Shown one piece after another: positions 52,815-60,613 of a DNA stretch of 64,000 nucleotides. Position numbers and translations under genes: made by a program. Numbering within the stretch: position 1 is the stretch's first letter; each line of letters starts with the position of its first letter. The DNA comes from PALSA-188 sp050746185 (GTDB lineage: Bacteria > Acidobacteriota > Terriglobia > Terriglobales > Acidobacteriaceae), in the NCBI GenBank assembly GCA_050746185.1, contig JBOGLA010000045.1, positions 40,970 through 104,969 of the forward strand, read 5' to 3'. The notes under the pieces were generated by a model, which saw only the letters and a list, made by a program, of their open reading frames with translations, was not told the DNA's origin and did no database searches.

Positions 52815-53636
52815 TTATTCTCCGCTGGCGAATGCGGAGACAATCGCCGCGACCAAACCTGGAATCGTATATTCCGCAGCCTCGATATGGACCTTGAAGC
52901 CTAGAGTTCGCAGGGTGCCGGATGTTACGGGACCGATGGAGGCGATGCGAATGTCGCCGAGTTCGCGGAGGCGTTTACATTTTGCCGCGTCGTCTCCGTC
53001 TTTGGCATCGAGTAAAGCGAAGAAGTTTTTCGCAGCCGATGAGCTGGTGAATGTGATCACTTGCGGGCGCCCGCTCTTGCTATTCAGCGCCTCATTCAAT
53101 CGCGAACGCCCGATTCGCGGAATCACCGTTTCGTAGGCTTCAACCACGTCAACGCGCGCGCCCTCCTTGCGTAATTGCTGTGGGATCACATCGCGGGCTA
53201 CCCTTGCGCGGGCCAGAAGAACGCGCTTACCTTTTATTCGACTCCGCAGGCTCTTCACTACCGACTCGGCAATATATTCTTTCGGTACGACGGCCACCTT
53301 GTATCCACGCTTCTCGATGGCGCGTTTGGTTGCGGGACCGATGGCTGCAATTTTCAAACGGGGTGGTTGATGGAGTTTTAGTTTCCTATACCTTTCCCAA
53401 AACGCCTCGACTCCGTTAACACTGGTGAAAATCAACCAATCGTACGTATGCAATTTCTTAATGGCTTCATCGAGAGGTTTGTAAGATCGGGGTTTGCGGA
53501 TTTCAATGAAAGGGATTTCGAGGACCTCGGCTCCCTTTTTAATTAAGGAATACGTGAGCGCGGAAGCCTGGTGACGGGCGCGTCCGACGAGGACGCGTAT
53601 GCCGGACAAGGGCGGGTTACGTTTTGCTTTAATCAC
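52815..53636 (-). CDS. hemD: Uroporphyrinogen-III synthase
   Basis: Closes hydroxymethylbilane to uroporphyrinogen III. About 273 residues in two similar domains typical of HemD: GIRVLVGRARHQASALTYSL, YDWLIFTSVNGVEAFWERY, VVEAYETVIPRI, PQVITFTSSSAAKNFFALL and IASIGPVTSGTLRTLG. HemD sequences are very divergent, but the fold and the position next to hemC and hemA make this firm. The GTG at 53636 is the likely start. It is separated from hemC by 190 bases holding a REP-like repeat. Confidence 0.88.
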   Translation of the reverse strand: MIKAKRNPPLSGIRVLVGRARHQASALTYSLIKKGAEVLEIPFIEIRKPRSYKPLDEAIKKLHTYDWLIFTSVNGVEAFWERYRKLKLHQPPRLKIAAIGPATKRAIEKRGYKVAVVPKEYIAESVVKSLRSRIKGKRVLLARARVARDVIPQQLRKEGARVDVVEAYETVIPRIGRSRLNEALNSKSGRPQVITFTSSSAAKNFFALLDAKDGDDAAKCKRLRELGDIRIASIGPVTSGTLRTLGFKVHIEAAEYTIPGLVAAIVSAFASGE

Positions 53637-53720
53637 GGGCGAAATGCAGGTTCCTCCCCATTGTATCGGCACTCCCGCGACAGTCTCGCAATGCGGCTGC
53701 CTGGCAACATATAAAACCGT

Positions 53721-53800
53721 ACACTGTCATTCCGAAAGGGACTTATCCCTGAGGAATCTGTCGGCAACTTGCCGATTGAATGGCTCGGACTGACAGGATT
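53721..53800. repeat. REP-like repeat between hemC and hemD
   Basis: CTGTCATTCCGAAAGGGACTT...GAGGAATCTG and the mirrored GGCTCGGACTGACAGG are of the dispersed family TGTCATTCCGAG...GAGGAATCT seen throughout this genome type. Confidence 0.5.
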
Positions 53801-53825
53801 GAGGGCGCCGAATGATGTCCCGGCC

Positions 53826-54761
53826 TCATGGTTGCTGCGGCGCGATCACCTTTTTGCCGTAAACTTGCTCCAAAATGGCGTCTGCTCCTTTTTGAAGCAG
53901 TAGGTCGCCGACGCCTTCTCCTAACTGAATGGGATCGCTGCCTTCGCGGAATTCTCGCAAGACTTTTGTGCCGTCGGGACGCGCTACTACGGCAGTAAGA
54001 CTGATGTGCCGGCCGCGAAGTTCGGCCAGGGCGCCGATGGGAACCTGGCAGCCTCCGCCCAGTTTGTTCAGCACGGCCCTCTCGCAATCCGTGGCCGTTC
54101 GCGCCGCGGCGTCATTCAAAAACGCAAGGCTCGCTGCGGTTTCGCGGTCGCCGGCACGAATTTCAATCGCCAAAGCCCCCTGCCCCGCGGCGGGGCACAT
54201 CGTATGCGGGGAGAGAATCTGTTTGGCGCGATCCATTTTCCCCAGACGATTGAGTCCCGCAGCGGCGAGAATGACTGCATCGCAGTCGTTCTCTTCGAGC
54301 TTGCGAAGCCGCGTATCTACATTGCCGCGCAGGGGTTGAATATCAAGGTCGGATCGGATTGCCTTCAACTGCGCCTGCCGCCGCAAGCTGCTGGTTCCGA
54401 CGCGCGCTCCCTGCGGCAGTTTCTCGATGGAGCTGTAATGAATCGAACAGAATACGTCTCGAGGATCTTCGCGTTGGGTAATCGCCGCGATTTCGAATTC
54501 GGATGAAAGTTGGGTGGGGAGATCCTTCAAACTGTGGACGGCGAGATCCACGCGATTTTCTGTCAAGGCCTCCTCGATTTCTTTTGTGAACATCCCTTTT
54601 GTGCCGACGGCTGCCAGTGGAACGTGAGTGATCGCGTCGCCGCTGGTCTTTATTACAATGATTTCGATTCCGATATCGCGTTCCCGCAGCAGTGCGGCAA
54701 TATGGTCCGCCTGCCAAAGCGCAAGTTGAGATCCCCGGGTTCCAATGCGGAGGAGCGGCAC
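53826..54761 (-). CDS. hemC: Hydroxymethylbilane synthase (porphobilinogen deaminase)
   Basis: Joins four porphobilinogens into hydroxymethylbilane. 311 residues. RIGTRGSQLALWQADHIAA at the start, KTSGDAI with active-site residues, LKDLPTQL, SSLRRQAQLKAI, and the dipyrromethane-cofactor Cys in KLGGGCQVPIGAL. It starts at GTG 54759-54761, overlapping hemA's TAG by one base, so translation is coupled. Central gene of the heme operon. Confidence 0.95.
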   Translation of the reverse strand: MPLLRIGTRGSQLALWQADHIAALLRERDIGIEIIVIKTSGDAITHVPLAAVGTKGMFTKEIEEALTENRVDLAVHSLKDLPTQLSSEFEIAAITQREDPRDVFCSIHYSSIEKLPQGARVGTSSLRRQAQLKAIRSDLDIQPLRGNVDTRLRKLEENDCDAVILAAAGLNRLGKMDRAKQILSPHTMCPAAGQGALAIEIRAGDRETAASLAFLNDAAARTATDCERAVLNKLGGGCQVPIGALAELRGRHISLTAVVARPDGTKVLREFREGSDPIQLGEGVGDLLLQKGADAILEQVYGKKVIAPQQP

Positions 54762-56089
54762 TAATATTCCGTTCCAGTATCGTTGGGAGGTTCGACCTTG
54801 GCCTGCGTTCCGCTCCTCTCGTTCTGCTGTTTCTCTTCCTTGAGGTTAAACATCCGGCGCACCGCCTCAACTAAGGTCGCGGCATCCGTAGTTTTCGCAG
54901 CCGACTTCAGCGTGGTGATTGGCGTATGCATGATCTTGTTTACTATGCCGTGAGTTAACGCGTTGACCGCGAGTTCCTGCTCTGCGGAAAGCGATCCGAG
55001 GCGTCCCCTGACGCGATCAAGTTCCCCCCGGCGAATGCTTTCCAACTGGTCCTGTAAAGAGAGAATTGTCGGTACCACGGTAAGGGCCTGTAAGCGATCC
55101 TGAAAACGAGTTACCTCGGCATTGATGATGTGCTCGGCGCGATCGGCCTCCTGTTTTCGGTCGGAAAGATTGGAGGAGGCGGCCTGCGCCAGATCGTCAA
55201 TATCGTAAACGAAGATGCCGCCCATCTTATTCAGTTCGGGATCCACGTCGCGAGGTACGGCAATATCAATGAAAAACATGGGGCGATTCTTTCGCCGGCT
55301 GAGGAACAACTCTCCATGCTCGCGGCGGAAAATTGCGTGGGGGGCGCCGGTGGACGTAATGACAATGTCGGCGCGGTCGCAGGTATCGTAAAGCTGTTCG
55401 AACAGGATCGCTTCTCCATGAAATTTCTCGGCCAGTGCCGCGGCGCGCTCATGCGTTCGATTCGCCACGAAGATGGACGCAGCTCCGTGAGCCAGAAGAT
55501 GGCGAGCGGCCAACTCGCTCATCTTTCCCGCGCCCACCAGGTAAACCTGTTTACCTTTGAGCGATCCGAAAATCTTTTTTGCCAGCTCGACCGCGACCGA
55601 TGCCACGGAGACCGCTGAAGCGCTGATGCTGGTTTCAGTGCGCACCCGTTTGGCCACCGCGAAAGCCCGGGCAAACAAATGATCCAGATGCGAATGAACC
55701 GCCCCCGCGGCCCTCGCCGCCGCATATGCTTCCTTTACCTGTCCAAGTATCTGCGGTTCGCCGACGACCATGGAATCGAGGCTGGCGGTCACGCGGAACA
55801 AGTGGCGAATGGCTTCGCGTTCGTTGAACTCATAAAGATTTGATTCGTAGGTGGAGGGCTCCACGCGAAAGTAATCGCGCAGGAACCCGCGCAGGTCGGC
55901 GCTGCCGTTTCTCGTTTGGGCCAAGACTTCGACGCGGTTGCAAGTACAAAGAATTACTCCTTCGTCAACGCCGGGATGTTGCACCAGTCGCCGGAGCGCG
56001 TCGGGAAGCCTCCCCACCGGAATATCCAGACGCTCGCGGACTTCCACTGGAGCGCTCTTGTGATTCACCCCGATGAGCTGAAAGTTCAC
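54761..56089 (-). CDS. hemA: Glutamyl-tRNA reductase
   Basis: First committed enzyme of C5 tetrapyrrole synthesis: reduces glutamyl-tRNA to glutamate-1-semialdehyde. About 442 residues. The catalytic Cys is residue 50 in ILCTCNRVEVL, followed by SLDSMVVGEPQILGQVKEAY and VYLVGAGKMSELAARHLLAH (NADPH domain). The GTG at 56089 overlaps the ccsA stop as GTGA and gives the normal N-terminus (FQLIGVNHKSAPVEV); a longer frame upstream is not needed. Ends by overlap with hemC. Confidence 0.95.
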   Translation of the reverse strand: MNFQLIGVNHKSAPVEVRERLDIPVGRLPDALRRLVQHPGVDEGVILCTCNRVEVLAQTRNGSADLRGFLRDYFRVEPSTYESNLYEFNEREAIRHLFRVTASLDSMVVGEPQILGQVKEAYAAARAAGAVHSHLDHLFARAFAVAKRVRTETSISASAVSVASVAVELAKKIFGSLKGKQVYLVGAGKMSELAARHLLAHGAASIFVANRTHERAAALAEKFHGEAILFEQLYDTCDRADIVITSTGAPHAIFRREHGELFLSRRKNRPMFFIDIAVPRDVDPELNKMGGIFVYDIDDLAQAASSNLSDRKQEADRAEHIINAEVTRFQDRLQALTVVPTILSLQDQLESIRRGELDRVRGRLGSLSAEQELAVNALTHGIVNKIMHTPITTLKSAAKTTDAATLVEAVRRMFNLKEEKQQNERSGTQAKVEPPNDTGTEY

Positions 56090-56892
56090 GATTGAACGAC
56101 CTTGTGAATCGCGCTGTAATAATTTGCCGACCACGCTATCAGCGCCGTTACAAAAGCTCCTGCGGCGAGGTAGGCTGCCCGCCGGCCGCGCCATCCAGCA
56201 TTCCAGCGCGTATAGAGCATGATCATGTAAACCGCCCACATCAGCAGAGAAAGTAAAATCTTTGGATCAAGAAAGTCCAGTCGCCCGAAGGTCCCTTCCG
56301 CCACAACCATGCCCGCGATCAGGCCGAGGGTCATGAAGGGAAAGCCCAGCAACAGCGAGCGATATCCAATTTCGTCAATCTGTTGCAGCGCCGGAAGACG
56401 CGAAGTAACCGCGGACTTCTTGGACTTCAGCCTATGTTCCTGAATTAAATATAGGAGGCTGGCGGCGAAACTTAAGAACAAGGCTGCGTAGCCCGCGAAT
56501 ATAAGCGCGATGTGCGCGATAAGCCATCCGCTGAGAACGGGAGACGTAAGCAGAAAAGGTTGCTGATGCGCAGAAGCCGCAAACGTGAGCACGAATACCA
56601 ACGGAAAAATAATGATGCCCGGAGAGGTCGTCCGGTAAACGAAGTAGACAATCATGAACGCAGTCATGACGAGCAGCGCCAGCAACGACTCGGCGTGCGG
56701 CATGGAGGTGAGCGCAATCGGCCCATAAGGGATGACGGCCTCAACCAGCGAGACAAAGTGGAAGACCATGCCGACGCTCATCGCGGGCAACGCGAAACGG
56801 TGCAAACCGGGCGGACGGATAAGCGTAAGCAGCGCTGACAGCAATCCGAACGCATAGAAGCCGAGCGCCACATGCAACCAGAGTATGGGCAT
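56086..56892 (-). CDS. CcsA/HemX-family cytochrome c assembly membrane protein
   Basis: About 268 residues with eight or so membrane helices (for example WLHVALGFYAFGLLSALLTL, IALIFAGYAALFLSFAASLL, ILLSLLMWAVYMIMLYTRW). The family carries heme to cytochrome c or helps HemA (HemX). Its fusion by GTGA overlap with hemA favours the HemX-type role; the WxxH-like heme motif is not certain by eye. The chosen ATG at 56892 (LMPILWLHV) is the natural start; a longer open frame upstream is not convincing. First gene of the heme operon. Confidence 0.82.
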   Translation of the reverse strand: MPILWLHVALGFYAFGLLSALLTLIRPPGLHRFALPAMSVGMVFHFVSLVEAVIPYGPIALTSMPHAESLLALLVMTAFMIVYFVYRTTSPGIIIFPLVFVLTFAASAHQQPFLLTSPVLSGWLIAHIALIFAGYAALFLSFAASLLYLIQEHRLKSKKSAVTSRLPALQQIDEIGYRSLLLGFPFMTLGLIAGMVVAEGTFGRLDFLDPKILLSLLMWAVYMIMLYTRWNAGWRGRRAAYLAAGAFVTALIAWSANYYSAIHKVVQS

Positions 56893-56972
56893 AAGGGAGG
56901 CCAAAAGAAGGCCAGGATATTCTTTCGAGTGATTATAGTCTGCCAGAAGATTGGTGCAGAAGCACGAGATCT

Positions 56973-57476
56973 TTACCCCGCAACGGCGCCCTGTCTTTGC
57001 AGGGTCGCTGCGGTATGCAAATGGCAGATTGCAATGGCCAGCGCATCGGCGGCATCCGGTGGCTCCGGAATCCTGGAAAGATCTAGCAATCGCGTCACCA
57101 TGTGCTGGACCTGGCACTTCTCCGCCCTGCCATAGCCAACTACCGCAGACTTTATCGTGAGCGGCGCGTACTCGGAAACCGTGAGACCAACCGAGGACGC
57201 CGCCAGCATCGCCACGCCTCGAACCTGTCCCAGTTTGAGCGCCGACTTTATATTTACCGCATAAAAAATTTCCTCGATTGCCACGTTGTCAGGGTGGTGT
57301 TCGCGAATGATTTGTCCGAGTTGATCAAAAATTACCGCCAGGCGCTCGCAAAGGGGATCGCGCGGCGAAAGCTTAATCGCGCCGCATGTCACGCAGGTCA
57401 GCTTTTCATTGGGGTTGAGTTCGACCACTCCGTAGCCGGTATATTCGGTGCCGCAATCAATCCCGAGGACCCGCAT
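56973..57476 (-). CDS. ruvC: Holliday junction resolvase
   Basis: Resolves Holliday junctions by paired cuts. 167 residues, the usual RuvC size. Catalytic Asp 7 in RVLGIDCGTEYTGYG, the Glu in VAIEEIFYAVNIKSALKLG, and the late Asp pair in PPDAADALAIAICH. RuvAB genes are not in the window. It ends about 80 bases before the CcsA-like gene on the same strand and begins just left of the rRNA-tail repeat array. Confidence 0.95.
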   Translation of the reverse strand: MRVLGIDCGTEYTGYGVVELNPNEKLTCVTCGAIKLSPRDPLCERLAVIFDQLGQIIREHHPDNVAIEEIFYAVNIKSALKLGQVRGVAMLAASSVGLTVSEYAPLTIKSAVVGYGRAEKCQVQHMVTRLLDLSRIPEPPDAADALAIAICHLHTAATLQRQGAVAG

Positions 57477-57640
57477 AGAGCAAGTCTACCTCAGTGCCGG
57501 GTCTTCGAGGACGTGACTGCGAGAGTTCGGATGCTCGGAAAAATTACTGGACGTATCGGCACATGGCGCCAGCGGTCGAAAACTGGGCAGGAGTCGGCCG
57601 TCAAAGTAATGTCATCCAGAGCAGGACAATCGAAACCAAA
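57477..57640. other. Left flank of the rRNA-tail array
   Basis: About 165 bases between ruvC and the first terminator repeat. No gene, hairpin or promoter is evident; it must hold the ruvC promoter. Confidence 0.35.
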
Positions 57641-57878
57641 GGAAAAGGCCACGCACATTTCTGAGTGTGGCCTTTATTATTGCCGGCAACGACCGGATTT
57701 TATCCTGAGCAGAGCCTACGGACTCCCACACGCTTTCGCGCGCATCGGGGTCCCGATCGCGCCCGCGCTTGGCGTTATGGGGTGAGAGTACAATCGGCCC
57801 TCCGCGGGGCTTAACTCGAGGCGCTTTCGCTGCGTCTGAGCCGCGAGCCGAAATCCCGAGCGCGTTTGCGAGGGATCT
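57641..57878 (-). repeat. rRNA-tail repeat copy 1 (degenerate terminator, 5S tail, spacer)
   Basis: GGAAAAGGCC, hairpin, GGCCTTTATT (57641-57678) then TGCCGGCAACGACC (5S 3' end) followed by a REP-like insert, a matching ACTCCCACACGCTTTCGCG, another insert, and GTACAATCGGCCCT...GGGGCTTAACT (5S middle). It then continues in CGAGGCGCTTTCG...CCGAAATCCCGAGCGC...GGGATCTC, which matches the 23S-5S spacer region next to the true 5S gene. The 5' half of 5S is missing. A short AACTTCCGTGTTCG at 57879-57892 matches a further 5S segment. Confidence 0.75.
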
Positions 57879-57947
57879 CAACTTCCGTGTTCGAACCGCG
57901 CCTCAGCGCAATCGCCCAAGCGGGCCATACACATACGCCGCCCAAAG

Positions 57948-58250
57948 CTACCCTCGTTTCGACCATTCATCCAAATCGATGCTGTTTCGTCTGGGCCTGC
58001 CCGGAGTGTAAATCGTGAATAGGGTCTTGATGCACTCGCCCTCGCCGCAAATCGTGAAGGAGTCAAAAAACCTATGCCAGCCGTGCGGAGCCTCATCGAG
58101 ATCGGGCGCTTCCGGTCCGCTCTTGAGCCATTCGTCAAGCTCTATTGCCATGCCCGCAAGGAAATATCGTTTGTCCACTCGATCCCGAAGATGTTCGCGG
58201 AAAGCGCGGCATCGCGCATCTCTTGGAGGCCTGATTCTGACGGCCGCCAC
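57948..58250 (-). CDS. Unknown 100-residue protein, module copy A
   Basis: About 100 residues from a GTG, three bases after the 60-residue gene upstream. Notable parts: GMAIELDEWLKSGPEAPDLD, DEAPHGWHR, DSFTICGEGECIKTLFTIY. Not recognised. Its near-twin at 59984-60286 shares most residues, which shows that the reading frame is under selection. Two CysX-type residues in ICGEGECIK may bind metal. The start could lie at an internal Met (MAIELDEW). Confidence 0.6.
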   Translation of the reverse strand: MAAVRIRPPRDARCRAFREHLRDRVDKRYFLAGMAIELDEWLKSGPEAPDLDEAPHGWHRFFDSFTICGEGECIKTLFTIYTPGRPRRNSIDLDEWSKRG

Positions 58251-58253
58251 GGC

Positions 58254-58436
58254 TTAGCCGATCGCGTCGACGATCTGCTCGGAAATGCGCTTCGAGTTCG
58301 CGGAGCCGGGTTTCGTTTTTTCGAGGCGGGCGTAAAGCTCCCGGACAGTTGTCTTTTGTGAGGACTCTGTCTTGCGGCCGCGTACGGTGGGTGCTGCGCT
58401 CGTCACCTTGCGCTGCGTTGATTTCGCGGTTGCCAT
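58254..58436 (-). CDS. Unknown 60-residue basic protein, module copy A
   Basis: About 60 residues, Lys/Arg/Thr-rich N-terminal half (KSTQRKVTSAAPTVRGRKT) and a helical C-terminal half (VRELYARLEKTKPGSANSKR). It precedes the 100-residue gene, with a three-base gap, and has a near-identical twin at 60290-60472. The two-gene layout and basic/acidic pairing recall toxin-antitoxin units, but no known family is recognised. Confidence 0.6.
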   Translation of the reverse strand: MATAKSTQRKVTSAAPTVRGRKTESSQKTTVRELYARLEKTKPGSANSKRISEQIVDAIG

Positions 58437-58490
58437 AAGAATATGCTAGCAGAAACCGGCAATTCAGCGAAAGATTACCGGTGCAACAAA

Positions 58491-58735
58491 GGAAAAGGCC
58501 GACCATGATCGGCCTTTATTAATGCCGGCAACTTGAGGCGCTTTGCGGGCGTGGGAGCCCGCAGCCGAAATCCTGAGCGTAGCGTAGCGCAGTCGAAGGA
58601 GCCGCTGAGCGAAGCCGAAGGACTCCCACACACTTTCGCGTGCAGTACAATCGGCCCTGTGGGGCTTAACTTGAGGCGTTTTCGCGGCGTCTGAGCCTTC
58701 TGCCGAAATCCCGAGCGCTTTGTGCGAGGGATCTC
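58491..58735 (-). repeat. rRNA-tail repeat copy 2
   Basis: GGAAAAGGCCGACCATGATC, GGCCTTTATTAATGCC hairpin (58491-58525), then GCCGGCAACTTGAGGCG, a REP-like block (CCGAAATCCTGAGCG...GAAGGA), then the matching CTCCCACACACTTTCGCGTG, CAGTACAATCGGCCCTG and GGGGCTTAACTTGAGGCG, ending CCGAAATCCCGAGCGC...GGGATCTC. The order of blocks is that of 5S-spacer with 5S's 5' half deleted. Confidence 0.75.
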
Positions 58736-58796
58736 TTCGATTTCTCGACTTGTATTCGCTTTGACACACCCATCACAGCTCTCTAAACTGGCAGCT

Positions 58797-59048
58797 ATGG
58801 AAGTGCATCTCACCCCGCAAACCGAGTCCCGCCTCCAGGAACTCGCTGCCAAAACTGGACGTGCGCCCGACGATCTCGTCGAGGATGCGATGGCCGGATA
58901 TTTGCAAGAACTAGCCCAGACGCGCGAAATGCTGGACAGCCGCTATGACGACCTCAAGAGCGGCCGAGTGAAACCCGTGGATGGTGAAGACGCCTTCGCC
59001 CGCCTCCGCCAGAAGAGCAAGAACGACAGCCGTCGCGCTCGTTCATGA
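58797..59048 (+). CDS. Antitoxin-like protein of a ParE-type toxin-antitoxin pair
   Basis: About 83 residues. EVHLTPQTESRLQELAAKTG and PDDLVEDAMAGYLQELAQ suggest a ribbon-helix-helix/ParD-like antitoxin; the C-terminus is basic. The last base positions overlap the toxin start (ATGA), the standard TA layout. An upstream in-frame start at 58722 is less likely. Neutralises the toxin and autoregulates the operon by inference. Confidence 0.78.
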   Translation: MEVHLTPQTESRLQELAAKTGRAPDDLVEDAMAGYLQELAQTREMLDSRYDDLKSGRVKPVDGEDAFARLRQKSKNDSRRARS

Positions 59049-59392
59049 ACGATTTTCTCCTCCACCCGGAAGCCTACGCAGACCTCGACGACATTTGGGA
59101 ATACATCGCTGCTGATAACCTTGACGCTGCCGACCGAGTGCGCGAAGAAATCTACGAGAAGATCCGTTCCCTCGTCACTTTTCCCCACCAGGGTCATACC
59201 CGTGCTGATCTCACATCGCAACCCCTGAGATTTCAGTCGGTGCGAGATTTCGTGATCGCCTACGCGCCAGAAGAAAAACCGAAGGCCGTGATCCCGGTCC
59301 TGCATGGTCGCCGCAATCCGCGCGTCATCGCGGCTCTACCCACGCGAGAGCTGAGCCTGGCTAAACAGGAAAGGGCCAGCGCTCATTTCTGA
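59045..59392 (+). CDS. ParE/RelE-family toxin
   Basis: About 115 residues. ParE/RelE fold: HPEAYADLDDIWEYIAADN, REEIYEKIRSLVTFPHQGH, RADLTSQPLRFQSVRDFVI and AVIPVLHGRRNPRVIAALP. ParE-type toxins poison DNA gyrase, RelE-type cleave mRNA; the sequence does not decide. The final residues QERASAHF and the stop are encoded by the terminator repeat itself (59369-59392), so the repeat has become part of the gene. Confidence 0.82.
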   Translation: MNDFLLHPEAYADLDDIWEYIAADNLDAADRVREEIYEKIRSLVTFPHQGHTRADLTSQPLRFQSVRDFVIAYAPEEKPKAVIPVLHGRRNPRVIAALPTRELSLAKQERASAHF

Positions 59393-59436
59393 GCGTGACC
59401 TTTATTAATGCCGGCAACGACCTACGCTTCCCGACT
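59369..59436 (-). repeat. rRNA-tail repeat copy 3 (short)
   Basis: GGAAAGGGCCAGCGCTCATT, TCTGAGCGTGACCTTTATTA hairpin, then ATGCCGGCAACGACCTA as in the 3' end of 5S, stopping soon afterwards. The left arm overlaps the toxin coding end, and the right end abuts the stop of the Cys-rich gene. Confidence 0.7.
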
Positions 59437-59682
59437 CTAGAACGGGACCAGCAGCTTGTCTGGGCCTTCAATCTCGTTCTTGGCTTCCAGGAATTCCTCA
59501 CTCCATGGTTTGCCCGCGCACTCGGGACACTCGTCGATCATGCTGTCAATAGCGAAACAGTGATAGCAGGTTCCATCGGAACTGGTGCCAGGGAACTTGC
59601 TGCATGTCTTGCAGGGCTCGAAGAACTCGCTCTCGAGCGCTCGGTGCTCGCCCCATAGTTCGCGCTCACAGGTGATGCACAT
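59437..59682 (-). CDS. Small protein with four CxxC pairs, probable zinc binding
   Basis: 81 residues with CITCERE, CKTCSKF, CYHCFAI and CPECAGK, four CxxC pairs likely forming two zinc knuckles. The rest is acidic. AGGAGGAACT precedes the ATG, a strong ribosome-binding site. Its stop lies at the edge of repeat copy 3. No family recognised; nucleic-acid or protein binding is possible. Confidence 0.62.
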   Translation of the reverse strand: MCITCERELWGEHRALESEFFEPCKTCSKFPGTSSDGTCYHCFAIDSMIDECPECAGKPWSEEFLEAKNEIEGPDKLLVPF

Positions 59683-59830
59683 AGTTCCTCCTGACCGCCC
59701 ATTTCGAACCTCCGAGCGAATCCTTCAGGGATATTCTTTTCCTAGCCGCCAAATATAACTCCATAATCTTCTTTCACGTTCGAAAATGAGAGTGGCTGCC
59801 GGTTTATCGCAGACATCGATCCCAAAAACG
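59683..59830. other. Intergenic region before copy 4
   Basis: About 150 bases upstream of the Cys-rich gene; no gene or hairpin visible, presumably its promoter. Confidence 0.35.
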
Positions 59831-59995
59831 GAAAAGGCCAATCTGATTTCTGAGATTGGCCTTTATTAATGCCGGCAACGGCCGGATTTTATCCTGTTCT
59901 TGCCGAAGCCCTGAGCGTAGTCGAAGGGGAAGTCGAAAGGCTCCCACACACTTTCGCGTGCAGCACAATCGGCCCTGCGGGGCTTAAGGTGAGGC
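59831..59995 (-). repeat. rRNA-tail repeat copy 4
   Basis: GGAAAAGGCCAATCTGATTT, CTGAGATTGGCCTTTATTAA hairpin, then TGCCGGCAACGGCC, a REP-like insert (CCTGAGCGTAGTCGAAGG), then CTCCCACACACTTTCGCGTG, CAGCACAATCGGCCCTG and GGGGCTTAAG. It supplies the stop codon of the 100-residue gene (TAA within CTTAAGCC). Confidence 0.75.
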
Positions 59996-60286
59996 CGACC
60001 ATTTGTCCAAATCGATGCTGCCCTGTCTGGGTTTACCTGGGGCATAAATTGTGAAGAGGGTCTTGATGCATTCACCTTCGCCGCAAATCGTGAAGGAGTC
60101 GAAAGATCTGTGCCAGCCGTGCGGAGCCTCATCGAGATCGGGCGCGTCAGGTCCACTCTTGAGCCATTCGTCAAGCTCTATTGCCATCCCCGCAGCGAAG
60201 CATCGTCTGTCAACTCGATCCCGAAGATGTTCGCGGAAAGCACGGCATCGCGCATCTCTTGGGGGCCTGATTCTGACGGCCGCCAT
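59984..60286 (-). CDS. Unknown 100-residue protein, module copy B
   Basis: Near-twin of the 57948-58250 gene, differing at about ten positions (e.g. RCFAAGMAIELDEWLKSGPD). Starts at ATG. Its last codons WSASP and the stop lie inside the 5S-derived repeat, while copy A ends WSKRG outside it. Conservation of the frame between copies argues that it is translated. Confidence 0.6.
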   Translation of the reverse strand: MAAVRIRPPRDARCRAFREHLRDRVDRRCFAAGMAIELDEWLKSGPDAPDLDEAPHGWHRSFDSFTICGEGECIKTLFTIYAPGKPRQGSIDLDKWSASP

Positions 60287-60289
60287 GAC

Positions 60290-60472
60290 CTAGCCGATCG
60301 CGTCGACTATCTTCCTTGAAATGCGCTTCGAGTTCGCGGAGCCGGGTTTCGTTTTTTCGAGGCGGGCGTAAAGCTCCCGCACGGTTGTCTTTTGTGAGGA
60401 CTGTGTTTTGCGGCCGCGTGCGGTGGGTGCTGCGCTCGTTACCTTGCGCTGCGTTGATTTCGCGGTTGCCAT
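60290..60472 (-). CDS. Unknown 60-residue basic protein, module copy B
   Basis: Near-twin of the 58254-58436 gene (TARGRKTQSSQKTTVRELYA, then KRISRKIVDAIG). Same spacing to the 100-residue gene. Ala/Lys/Arg/Thr-rich. No recognised family. Confidence 0.6.
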   Translation of the reverse strand: MATAKSTQRKVTSAAPTARGRKTQSSQKTTVRELYARLEKTKPGSANSKRISRKIVDAIG

Positions 60473-60526
60473 CAGGAAATGCTAGCAGAAACCGGCAATT
60501 CAGCGAAAGATTACCAGTGCAACAAA

Positions 60527-60612
60527 GGAAAGAGCCGACCATGTTTCCATGATTGGCCTTTATTAATGCCGGCAACGACGGATTTACCCTGAGCGAAGCC
60601 GAAGGGATCTCA
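60527..60612 (-). repeat. rRNA-tail repeat copy 5
   Basis: GGAAAGAGCCGACCATGTTT, CCATGATTGGCCTTTATTAA hairpin almost identical to the true terminator downstream of 5S (63064-63100), then TGCCGGCAACGACGG and a REP-like GAGCGAAGCCGAAGGGATCTC. Little 5S body is left. Confidence 0.75.
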
Positions 60613-60613
60613 C

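Larger units (their letters stand above)
57948..58500. repeat. Direct repeat unit A of the duplicated module
   Basis: Includes the two unknown genes and the leader AGAAACCGGCAATTCAGCGA...AACAAAGGAAA. The same unit recurs at 59984-60540 with about 90 percent identity by eye, including the edge of the adjacent terminator repeat. Confidence 0.75.
59984..60540. repeat. Direct repeat unit B of the duplicated module
   Basis: Matches 57948-58500 almost end to end. The leader GCTAGCAGAAACCGGCAATT is identical in both. Confidence 0.75.
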
